Program-made: the position numbers and the translations under genes
In this document: in pieces, positions 18,365-25,821 of the stretch
Position numbering within the stretch: the stretch's first letter is position 1
Layout of the letters: each line of letters begins with the position of its first letter
The notes under the pieces: model-generated
What the model was told of the DNA's origin: nothing
Seen by the model: only the letters and a program-made list of their open reading frames with translations
The model's database searches: none
Origin: Lysobacteraceae bacterium SCN 69-320
GTDB taxonomy: Bacteria; Pseudomonadota; Gammaproteobacteria; Xanthomonadales; Rhodanobacteraceae
Length of the DNA stretch: 64,000 bases
Reading direction: 5' to 3'
Assembly (NCBI GenBank): GCA_001725155.1
Contig: MEFP01000015.1
Location: 31,646 to 95,645 of the forward strand

Positions 18365-20140
18365 ATGACGGCCGTCGATACCCCGCTGATCCTGCCGGTG
18401 CGCGAACTGCTGCGCCGCTCGACCCTGTTCCGCCATCTCGACGACGACGAACTCGCCGCGCTGACCCAGGCGCTGGAATGGTTCATGCTGCCCGGCGGTG
18501 CGACCCTGTTCGAGGCCGGCGAAGCCGCCGATGCGCTGTACGTGCTGCGCAGCGGCAGTCTCGGCGCATTCCGTCGCCACGACGACGGTGAAGTGGAGGA
18601 ATGCATAGGCCTGATCGCCGCCGGCGAAAGCGTCGGCGAGCTCGGCCTCATCGTCGACCAGCCGCGCTCGGCCACGGTACGTGCGCTGCGCGACTCGGAA
18701 CTGCTGCGCCTGTCGCGCGCCGCGTTCAACGAACTCGTGCAGCGCCAGCCGACGGCCATGCTCGAAGCGGCCCGCGTCGCGGTCGAGCGTCTGGTGCGCC
18801 GGCGCAGCGGCGACCTGACGTCCTCGCCGCGCACCCTGGCCGTGCTGCCCCACGATGCCGGCATCGACGCGCGCGAATTCGCCTATGCGCTGGAGCAGGT
18901 GCTCGGCGCCTACGGCAGCTGCCGCGTGCTCGATGCGGATCAGGCAGCCGGCCGGACCAGCGCGTGGTTCGCCGCACAGGAAGCCGAGTTCCGCTTTGTG
19001 ATCTATCTGGCCGGGGCCGACGCCGACGCCTGGCGCGAGCTCTGCGTGCGCCAGGCCGACGCGCTGTTGCTGCTGGCCGATGCGGCCACGCCGCCGTCGC
19101 CGTGGCGGGAACGCGCCTGCCAGAACGCACAGCAGGCGCTGTTCCGGCCGCGTCATCTGGTGCTGCGCCATCGCAGCGGCGAGGTGCAGACCGGCAGCGG
19201 GGCGGCCTGGCTCGCGGCCGCGCCGGGCGCGCGACTGCATCACTGGTGCCGCGCCGACGACGTCGAACGCATCGCGCGGCTGATCGCCGGCCGCAGCCTC
19301 GGCCTCGTGCTGTCCGGCGGCGGCGCGCGCGGCTTCGCGCATATCGGCGTGATCCGCGCATTGCGCGAGGCCGGCATCCGCATCGACGCGGTCGGCGGCA
19401 CCAGCATCGGCGCGATCATCGCCGCCGGCGTCGCGGCCGGCTGGAGCGACGAGGAAATGATCGACAACTACCGCCGCGCGTTCGTCGCCGGGCGGCCCCT
19501 GTCGGACTACACCTTCCCATTCGTCGCGATGACCAGCGGCCGGCGCGTGTCCGAGCTGCTGCGCGAGGCGTTCGGCGAGCGGCACATCGAAGATCTGGCC
19601 CTGCCGTTCTTCGCCGTCTCGGCCAACCTGACCAGTGGCGACGCGGTGACCCATCGCAGCGGTCCGCTGTGGTACTGGCTGCGTGCGAGTTCGGCGATTC
19701 CGGGCGTGCTGCCGCCGGTTTTTCACGACGGCCAGGTACTGGTCGACGGTGCCGTCATCAACAACCTGCCCACCGACGTGATGCGCGACGAGTCGGTCGG
19801 CGACGTCATCGCCGTGGACATCGGCGCCGACGACGTGCTGCATGCGCGGGTCGAGGAATTCGCCTCGCCGCAGGGCTGGCGCCTGCTGCTGGACCAGTTC
19901 GGCAGTCCGACCCGGCCCGGCGTCGTCAGCATCCTGCTGCGCGCCGGCATGGTGAATTCCAAGGCCGCCAACGCCGACCGCCGCGCCAAGGCCAGTCTGC
20001 TGCTCGCCCCGCCGGTCACCGGCGTCGGTCTGCTCGACTGGGCCGCCTACGAACGCGCGATCGAGCTTGGCTACCAGTACGCGCTGCGCGAGATCGGCGG
20101 ACCTAAGGACGCGCTGGCCGACGACATGCCGCTGCTCTGA
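18365..20140 (+). CDS. Cyclic-nucleotide-binding-domain patatin-like phospholipase
   Basis: The 591-residue protein starts with a CRP-type cyclic-nucleotide-binding domain (about 15-135; LFRHLDDDELAALTQALEWF, SVGELGLIVDQPRSATVRAL). After a middle region comes a patatin domain with the oxyanion loop GGGARGFAHIGV (about 317), nucleophile motif GGTSIGAI (Ser about 346) and the dyad Asp in DGAVINNLP (about 461). This is the architecture of NTE/RssA-like lysophospholipases in proteobacteria. No DNA-binding domain follows the CNB domain, so ligand binding probably controls the lipase. It stands alone. Confidence 0.93.
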   Translation: MTAVDTPLILPVRELLRRSTLFRHLDDDELAALTQALEWFMLPGGATLFEAGEAADALYVLRSGSLGAFRRHDDGEVEECIGLIAAGESVGELGLIVDQPRSATVRALRDSELLRLSRAAFNELVQRQPTAMLEAARVAVERLVRRRSGDLTSSPRTLAVLPHDAGIDAREFAYALEQVLGAYGSCRVLDADQAAGRTSAWFAAQEAEFRFVIYLAGADADAWRELCVRQADALLLLADAATPPSPWRERACQNAQQALFRPRHLVLRHRSGEVQTGSGAAWLAAAPGARLHHWCRADDVERIARLIAGRSLGLVLSGGGARGFAHIGVIRALREAGIRIDAVGGTSIGAIIAAGVAAGWSDEEMIDNYRRAFVAGRPLSDYTFPFVAMTSGRRVSELLREAFGERHIEDLALPFFAVSANLTSGDAVTHRSGPLWYWLRASSAIPGVLPPVFHDGQVLVDGAVINNLPTDVMRDESVGDVIAVDIGADDVLHARVEEFASPQGWRLLLDQFGSPTRPGVVSILLRAGMVNSKAANADRRAKASLLLAPPVTGVGLLDWAAYERAIELGYQYALREIGGPKDALADDMPLL

Positions 20141-20254
20141 CCGCGGCTCGTCCACGGCGGCGCGTCTGCGGCCTTCATTTTTCTTCATTCGCGCTTCCGG
20201 CACTTCATTCGCCGCTGTCGCAGGGTGTCCGCCGTCATTCCATCGGAGAACACC

Positions 20255-21367
20255 ATGCGACACCTGCTCGGCCTCATCGCGCTCGCCGCCGCCACGACGG
20301 CCGTCGCCTACGACATGCCGGCCCGTCTCGACGACGGCTGGCCCGTCGCCGACGCCGCGGCCCTGGGCTGGGACACGGCCCGTCTCGACCGGCTGGCCAC
20401 GACCTTGTCCGAGGAAAGCCATGCCGGCGTCACCAGCGTGCTGATCGCGCAGCGCGGACAGCTGATCTACGAGACCTATGCCAACGGCGGCAGCCGCGAC
20501 CAGCTCAACGACATGCGTTCGGCGACCAAGACCGTGACCGCACTGCTGGTCGGGGCCGCGGCGGACCGCGGCCGCCTCGCCGGTGCGCAGGCCAAGGTCT
20601 ATCCCTGGTTCCGCGACAAGGTCCGCGCGCGCGGGCTCGATCCGCGCAAGGCTGCGATGACGCTCGAAGATCTGCTCAGCATGAGCAGCGCCTGGGAGTG
20701 CGACGACGAGAACGCGTTCTCCAGCGGCAACGAGGAACGCATGTACGTCAGCGAAGACTGGACCGCGTTCGCGCTGAACCTGCCGATCCGCGGCTACGCA
20801 CCCTGGCAGAAGCGGCCGCCGGAAAGCCCCTACGGCCGCGCGTTCTCGTACTGCACGGCCGGATCGTTCCTGCTCGGCGCCACCGTCGAGCGTGCGACCG
20901 GCCAACCGCTCGCCCAGTTCGCGCACGATGCGCTGGAACAGCCGCTGGGTATCACCCAGGTGCAGTGGAACCGTTCGTCGGAAGGTATCGGCATGGGCGG
21001 CGGCGGCACGCGCTACCGCACGCGCGACGCCGCGAAACTCGGCGAGCTGCTGCGCGACGCGGGCCGCTGGCAGGGCCGGCCGGTCATTTCGGCCGGCTGG
21101 ATCGCCGCGATGCTGACGCCGCGCGCGGTGCCCCGCGACAACACCGAATACGGCTATCAGATCTGGCGTTTCCGCTTTCCGGTCCGGGGACACGACGAAT
21201 GGGTCTGGGCCATGTCGGGCAACGGCGGCAACTACGTTTTCGTCGCACCGCAGTTCGCCCTCGTCGCCGTGATCACGAGTACCTCGTACAACATGCGTGC
21301 TGCGCATCCACGTTCGCAGGCCCTGTTCGGTGACGCGGTGCTCGGTGCCTTGCCGGCACCGCGCTGA
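20255..21367 (+). CDS. Secreted serine hydrolase, beta-lactamase fold
   Basis: The protein has 370 residues. The ATG at 20255 has ribosome binding site GGAGAA and yields a signal peptide ending ATTAVAYD. The active-site SxxK is S89-A-T-K92 (MRSATKTVTALLVG). A YCTAGSFLLG stretch stands where class C enzymes have YxN, and the C-terminal third motif is replaced by a glycine-rich MSGNGGNYVFVAP. It resembles periplasmic esterases/D-aminopeptidases of the beta-lactamase/transpeptidase-like clan; the substrate cannot be read. It converges with the regulator gene ending at 21368, leaving no gap, so transcripts must overlap. Confidence 0.9.
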   Translation: MRHLLGLIALAAATTAVAYDMPARLDDGWPVADAAALGWDTARLDRLATTLSEESHAGVTSVLIAQRGQLIYETYANGGSRDQLNDMRSATKTVTALLVGAAADRGRLAGAQAKVYPWFRDKVRARGLDPRKAAMTLEDLLSMSSAWECDDENAFSSGNEERMYVSEDWTAFALNLPIRGYAPWQKRPPESPYGRAFSYCTAGSFLLGATVERATGQPLAQFAHDALEQPLGITQVQWNRSSEGIGMGGGGTRYRTRDAAKLGELLRDAGRWQGRPVISAGWIAAMLTPRAVPRDNTEYGYQIWRFRFPVRGHDEWVWAMSGNGGNYVFVAPQFALVAVITSTSYNMRAAHPRSQALFGDAVLGALPAPR

Positions 21368-22954
21368 CTAACGCGGCGTGGTCGCGGCGGCGATAGCCGC
21401 CGCTGCGGCCTCGCGTTCGCCGCGCACGCGGCCGGCGATGTCTTCGAGCACGCGCACGAAGGCCGGATCGCCGGCCAGCGGCTGGAACAGCGCCGAGGTC
21501 TGCAGATAGGCGCGGTCGCGCCAGCCATCCTCGACCGCGGCCTGCAGTGCGGCGATCGCAGCGGCGTGATCCTCGCGCGCGAGCTGCAGCACGGCCAGCT
21601 CGAGATGGTCCTCGGGCCAGCCGCCGCGACGGCTCGCGGCGGTGATTTCTGCCACGCGCCGGTCCAGCCCGTCGCGCGGCGGCGGCGGTACGGCGTAACG
21701 GCGCGCGAGTGTCTGCCCCAGACCCGCGTGCGGTCGCAGCCGCGCCGCTGCGGCGAAAGCCTCCGCCGCGGTTCCGGGACGGCCGCGCAGCAGGGCCAGC
21801 TCGCCCTGCAGCAGATACAGCTCCGGATGCTCGCTGCGCTGCTGCGCCAGCGCCAGCGCGGCCTCGGCTTCGCCGAGACGGCCCTGCAGGAACAGGCAGC
21901 GCGGCCAGGCCGCATTGGAATAGACGTTGTCCGGATACAGCCGGAAGCTGCGTGCATAGCGCTGTTCTGCCGCGGTCGTTTCGCCAAGCAGCTCGAGATT
22001 GCGCGCGATCTGGATGTCGAGATAGCGCGGCCGCGTTGCCGCGCGGCGTTCGGCGTCGAGGTTGCGCGCGAGCGCATCGGCCAGCCGGCCCTGGATCATG
22101 TAGAGATAGGCCAGCGATGCGGCCGTGTCGATGCGGCCGGCCGGATCGAGCGCGACCGCACGCTCGTAGTGCGCTATCGCCGCATCCATCGTGCCGCGGC
22201 AATCGTGGGCATAACCCAGGGCGGCTTCGGCCGCAGCGTCGCGCGGTGCTGCGGCGAGCACGGTTTCGGCCAGCGCCTGGGCGCGATCGGCCCATTCCGG
22301 CGCCTGGTTGTAGAGGCAGACCCGCGTGCTGTACGCCAAGCTCAAGCCGACCAGCGCGTCACGGTCGGCGCCGTCGCGGTCCAGCAGTTGCCGATAGAAC
22401 CCTATCGCGCGTTCGACGTCGTCCTTCTGGCCGATGCCGGCGTAATAGCGTGCGCGCTGCAGGATTTCCTCGCGTTCGCCCGACGGCGCCCGCGGCGCGG
22501 GTCCGTGCCAGAGCAGCCAGATGCCCGGCAGCAACAGCAGCACCGCGGCGATCGGCAGCCAGCGCCAGGGACGCGTGTGCCCGTGATCAGGCCGGGCCGC
22601 CGGCGTTTCCGCCGCAGCGACTGCGGCGACTGCATGCCGCGGCTGCGGCGAAGCGCAGAGCTGGTAGCCCTTGCCGCGTACCGAACGCACATAGCGCGGT
22701 CGCCGGCCGTCGTCGCCGAGCGACTGGCGCAGCAGCTTGACGCGCTGGGTCACGGTTTCCTCGCCGACCACGGCCGGCGACCAGACTTGCGCGATCAGTT
22801 CGTCGAAGCCGACGACGCGCGTTCCCTGGCCCAGCAGGTACGCGAACAGGTCGAAGCTGAGGCCGGCGAGTTCCAGCACCGCGTCGCCGCGCCGCACTTC
22901 GCGGCGGTCGAGGTCGATCTCGAGATCCTCGAAACGGTAGGCGCGAGGCGTCAT
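21368..22954 (-). CDS. CadC-like transmembrane transcription regulator with TPR domain
   Basis: The protein has 528 residues. Residues 1-105 form an OmpR/PhoB-type winged helix (FEDLEIDLDRREVRRGD ... FDELIAQVWSPAVVGEETVT ... YVRSVRGKGYQL). A single hydrophobic segment at about 150-168 (WLPIAAVLLLLPGIWLLW) puts the rest in the periplasm. That remainder is a string of TPR helices (ALGYAHDCRGTMDAAIAHYE, YARSFRLYPDNVYSNAAW). One-component membrane regulators of this type bind DNA directly from the membrane. The target may be the convergent serine hydrolase gene or the aldehyde dehydrogenase gene 29 bases upstream; this is inference. Confidence 0.9.
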   Translation of the reverse strand: MTPRAYRFEDLEIDLDRREVRRGDAVLELAGLSFDLFAYLLGQGTRVVGFDELIAQVWSPAVVGEETVTQRVKLLRQSLGDDGRRPRYVRSVRGKGYQLCASPQPRHAVAAVAAAETPAARPDHGHTRPWRWLPIAAVLLLLPGIWLLWHGPAPRAPSGEREEILQRARYYAGIGQKDDVERAIGFYRQLLDRDGADRDALVGLSLAYSTRVCLYNQAPEWADRAQALAETVLAAAPRDAAAEAALGYAHDCRGTMDAAIAHYERAVALDPAGRIDTAASLAYLYMIQGRLADALARNLDAERRAATRPRYLDIQIARNLELLGETTAAEQRYARSFRLYPDNVYSNAAWPRCLFLQGRLGEAEAALALAQQRSEHPELYLLQGELALLRGRPGTAAEAFAAAARLRPHAGLGQTLARRYAVPPPPRDGLDRRVAEITAASRRGGWPEDHLELAVLQLAREDHAAAIAALQAAVEDGWRDRAYLQTSALFQPLAGDPAFVRVLEDIAGRVRGEREAAAAAIAAATTPR

Positions 22955-22983
22955 GCAACGAACGCCGGCCGCACTGCTTCGCT

Positions 22984-24396
22984 TCAGCGGGTCAGGAAGC
23001 GCGTGACGAAGCCCGCCAGGCCGCGGTACGGCGGACGCAGCAGCGACAGCGAGCTCCAGCGCGTCTGGCGGAATACCGGCAGTTGCTTGGAGAAGGTCAG
23101 AAAGCCGTAGTGGCCGTGGTAGTGACCCATGCCGGACGGGCCGACGCCACCGAACGGAAGTTCACTTTGCGCATTGTGGTAAATGCAGTCGTTCACGCTG
23201 ACTCCGCCGGCCACGCAGCTTTCCAGCACGCGGCGCGTGCGCGCGCGATCGTGGTCGAAGTGATACAGCGCCAGCGGCCGCGGCCGCGCGTTGATGTAGT
23301 CGATCGCCGCATCCACCGACTCCACCGTGACGATCGGCAGGATCGGCCCGAAGATCTCGTCCTGCATGACGCGGCTGTCCTCGGGCGCGCCGAGTACCAG
23401 GGTCGGCGCGAACACGCGCGCGTCGATGTCGTGCGCGTTCGCGTCGGGCAACGTCAGCACCTGCGCGCCGCGGCGCGCGGCTTCATCGGCCAGGCTCTGC
23501 AGCCGCGTGTACTGGCGTGCGTTGATGATGCTGGTGTAGTCGGGGTTCTCGCGCAGATTCGGGTAGTGCCGTTGCACGTAGTCGCGCAGCGCGGCGACGA
23601 AAGGCTCGCGGTCCTCGGCGCGCAGCAGCACGTAGTCGGGCGCGATGCAGGTCTGGCCGGCGTTGAGGAACTTGCCCGCCGCGATGCGCGCGGCGGCCGT
23701 GGCGATCGGATAGCCCGGCGCGACGATGGCCGGCGACTTGCCGCCGAGTTCGAGGGTGACCGGAGTCAGATTCGGCGCCGCCGCGGCCATGACCTTGCGG
23801 CCGACCGGCGTGGAACCCGTGAACAGCAGATGGTCGAACGGCAGGCCGGCGAACCCGGCCGCCACATCCGCATCGCCCAGCACGGTCGCGACGCGGTCGG
23901 CCGGAAACACCTCGGCCAGCAGCTCGGCCATCGCCTGCGAGGTGCGCGGCGTGAACTCCGACGGCTTGAGCATGACGTGGTTGCCGGCGCCGATCGCGCT
24001 GACCAGCGGGATCAGCGCCAGATTCACCGGATAGTTCCACGGCGCGATGATGCCGACGACGCCGAGCGCCTGATAGCGGATCTCGGCGCTGGCCGGCATG
24101 AAGGTCCAGTCCACCGAGCGCGAACGCGGACGCATCCAGCGGCGCAGCTGGCTGCGCACGAGGTCGATCTCGTGCAGCACGGTCATGCCGTCGGTCAGCA
24201 GCGATTCGTGGCGTGAGCGGCGGCCGAAGTCGGCGCTCATCGCCTCGATCAACCCGGTCAGGCGGCGCTTGAACGCGGCCCGCAGCCGGGCCAGGTCGTC
24301 CATGCGCTGGGCATAGTCGGGTCGATGCGCAGTCCAGGCTTCGCGCAGTTGGGCGAGCGTGGCGTTCAGTGACGGCGGGCGGTTGGCGGTGTCCAT
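22984..24396 (-). CDS. Coniferyl-aldehyde dehydrogenase-like ALDH
   Basis: The 470-residue NAD(P)-dependent aldehyde dehydrogenase has catalytic Cys250 (NAGQTCIAPDY), the general-base Glu in ELGGKSP, and cofactor motif FTGSTPVGRKV. Substrate-entrance sequences (GIIAPWNYPVNLALIPLVSA) and the hydrophobic C-terminus (LLRPPYRGLAGFVTRFL) match the CalB/long-chain ALDH branch. The aldehyde could be coniferaldehyde or a fatty aldehyde; no lignin genes are nearby. I prefer the ATG at 24396 to the TTG three codons upstream. The 194 bases to the divergent carbonic anhydrase gene show no other gene. Confidence 0.9.
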   Translation of the reverse strand: MDTANRPPSLNATLAQLREAWTAHRPDYAQRMDDLARLRAAFKRRLTGLIEAMSADFGRRSRHESLLTDGMTVLHEIDLVRSQLRRWMRPRSRSVDWTFMPASAEIRYQALGVVGIIAPWNYPVNLALIPLVSAIGAGNHVMLKPSEFTPRTSQAMAELLAEVFPADRVATVLGDADVAAGFAGLPFDHLLFTGSTPVGRKVMAAAAPNLTPVTLELGGKSPAIVAPGYPIATAAARIAAGKFLNAGQTCIAPDYVLLRAEDREPFVAALRDYVQRHYPNLRENPDYTSIINARQYTRLQSLADEAARRGAQVLTLPDANAHDIDARVFAPTLVLGAPEDSRVMQDEIFGPILPIVTVESVDAAIDYINARPRPLALYHFDHDRARTRRVLESCVAGGVSVNDCIYHNAQSELPFGGVGPSGMGHYHGHYGFLTFSKQLPVFRQTRWSSLSLLRPPYRGLAGFVTRFLTR

Positions 24397-24590
24397 GACC
24401 GCCAATAGTAGTCGGGAATCGCGACGCGTAAACGACCGTTTGAGTCCGCTGCGAGGCTCGCCGTCGCGGCATGGCGGCGGCGCGTGGATTGCCGCACTGC
24501 AGCAGCGCCGCGCCGGCGTTGCCCCGGCCGCGTTGGCGCATCCGCTGCGGCGCGCTACCCTCGCCCTCCGTTTCCCTGTTGCGGTCTGCC

Positions 24591-25115
24591 ATGGCTTTGC
24601 GTCCTTATCGCGGTATCCACCCCGTCGTCGCTGCGACGGCCTACGTCGATCCCGCCGCCGTCGTCATCGGCGACGTGGAGATCGGCGCCGACAGCTCGAT
24701 CTGGCCCTGTGCGGTGATCCGCGGCGACGTGCAGCGCATCCGCATCGGCGCACGCAGCAACATCCAGGACGGCAGCATCGTCCACGTGACCCACGACGGC
24801 CCGTACACGCCCGGCGGCTTCGCCACCCATATCGGCGACGACGTGACCATAGGCCATGCGGCCGTGATCCATGCCTGCACGATCGAGAGCGCCTGCCTGA
24901 TCGGCATGCATGCGACCGTGCTCGACGGCGCGCGCGTGCGCCGGCACGGCTTCGTCGGCGCCGGCGCGGTGGTCGCGCCGGGCAAGGAGGTCGGTGAAGG
25001 CGAACTCTGGCTCGGCAATCCGGCGCGTTTCGTGCGCAAGCTCAGCGACGAGGAGATCCAGCGCCTGTATTACTCCGCCGAGAAATACGTCGAGCTCAAG
25101 AACGACTACGTCTGA
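24591..25115 (+). CDS. Gamma-class carbonic anhydrase family protein (YrdA-like)
   Basis: The 174-residue left-handed beta-helix protein has hexapeptide repeats (VIGDVEIGADSSIWPCAVIR, SNIQDGSIVHVTHD). Candidate metal ligands are His65/68 (IVHVTHD), His89 and His94 (IGHAAVIHAC), as in gamma carbonic anhydrases. The C-terminal helices (KLSDEEIQRLYYSAEKYVEL) are normal. One oddity is His in IGMHATVLDGA where most relatives have Gly. The ATG at 24591 begins the conserved MALRPY; in-frame sequence farther upstream is not family-like. Hydratase activity in this branch varies. Confidence 0.93.
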   Translation: MALRPYRGIHPVVAATAYVDPAAVVIGDVEIGADSSIWPCAVIRGDVQRIRIGARSNIQDGSIVHVTHDGPYTPGGFATHIGDDVTIGHAAVIHACTIESACLIGMHATVLDGARVRRHGFVGAGAVVAPGKEVGEGELWLGNPARFVRKLSDEEIQRLYYSAEKYVELKNDYV

Positions 25116-25208
25116 GCCGGCTGGCGCCGGTCCGTCCGCGCCGGGCCGGATGCCGGCGCCGGCAGACGGTTCCGGCCCGGTCGTCATACTGCGGCACGGG
25201 AGGGGTCG

Positions 25209-25751
25209 ATGACCGAAGCGGGGGAAACGGCAGGCCCGCCACAGGGCGGCGATGCGCTGTTCGCGGCGGTCTATGCGCGGCTCAAGGCCATGGCCGGGCG
25301 CGCGCTGGACCGGGCTTCCAGCTCCACGCTCGACACCACGGCGCTTGTGCATGAGCTATACCTGCGCGTCGGCGCACGCGACGAGCTGCAGTTCGAGCAT
25401 CCGCATCAGTTCTTCGCCTATGCGGCGCGGGCCATGCGCCATCTGCTGGCCGACCGCGCGCGCGACCGCCTGCGCCTGCGCGCCGGCGGCGACTGGCAGC
25501 GCGTCACCCTGAGCGGCGTCGACGACGGCCTGGCGCTGCATACCGGCGAACAGGCGCTGGCGCTGGACGCGGCGCTGCAGCGGCTGGAACAGATCGACGC
25601 GCGCGCCGCCCAGGTCGTCGAGCTGCGCTACTTCGCCGGCCTTACCCAGGAACAGATCGGTGAACAGCTCGGCTGCACGCGGCGCACCGCCGATCGCGAC
25701 TGGCGCTTCGCGCGGGCGTTCCTGAAGTCCGAGCTGCAGACGCAGGACTGA
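25209..25751 (+). CDS. ECF-like sigma factor of the kinase-associated type (module 2)
   Basis: The 180-residue protein is a TIGR02999-type sigma factor and paralogue of the one at 10016. Region 2 reads STLDTTALVHELYLRV, then HQFFAYAARAMRHLLADRAR. Region 4 reads VVELRYFAGLTQEQIGEQLG with helix-turn-helix CTRRTADRDWRFARAFL. The region 2.2 acidic cluster is again replaced by LDTTALVHE, fitting activation by threonine phosphorylation. The ATG at 25209 follows GGGAGGGG. The kinase gene comes 70 bases downstream. The motif TGTCGCA-N13-CGGCGTTC before each of the next three genes may be its promoter, which would make the module a positive loop. Confidence 0.9.
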   Translation: MTEAGETAGPPQGGDALFAAVYARLKAMAGRALDRASSSTLDTTALVHELYLRVGARDELQFEHPHQFFAYAARAMRHLLADRARDRLRLRAGGDWQRVTLSGVDDGLALHTGEQALALDAALQRLEQIDARAAQVVELRYFAGLTQEQIGEQLGCTRRTADRDWRFARAFLKSELQTQD

Positions 25752-25760
25752 GCCGCGCGG

Positions 25761-25788
25761 TGTCGCAGCAGCACGTCGCCCGGCGTTC
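25761..25788 (+). promoter_or_regulatory. Two-block promoter motif, copy 1 (before the kinase gene)
   Basis: TGTCGCA (25761-25767), 13 bases, then CGGCGTTC (25781-25788). The 3' end lies 33 bases before the kinase ATG. Blocks and spacing are identical to copies 2 and 3. Read as -35 TGTCGCA and -10 CGTT, the spacing is 16, the form of known ECF promoters such as ECF41 (TGTCACA-N16-CGTC). Confidence 0.65.
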
Positions 25789-25821
25789 TGTTTTCCTCGG
25801 AGCCCTTGTTCCGGAGCCGGC

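Noticed and set aside
20215..20240. TGTCGCA before the serine-hydrolase gene at 20255 as a fourth module promoter
   Set aside because: The downstream block does not match at the required spacing; only the first seven bases agree.
18140..21307. Open frame of 1055 codons on the minus strand
   Set aside because: It lies opposite the patatin and serine-hydrolase genes, which have clear catalytic motifs; its own sequence is low-complexity Arg/Ala/Gly.
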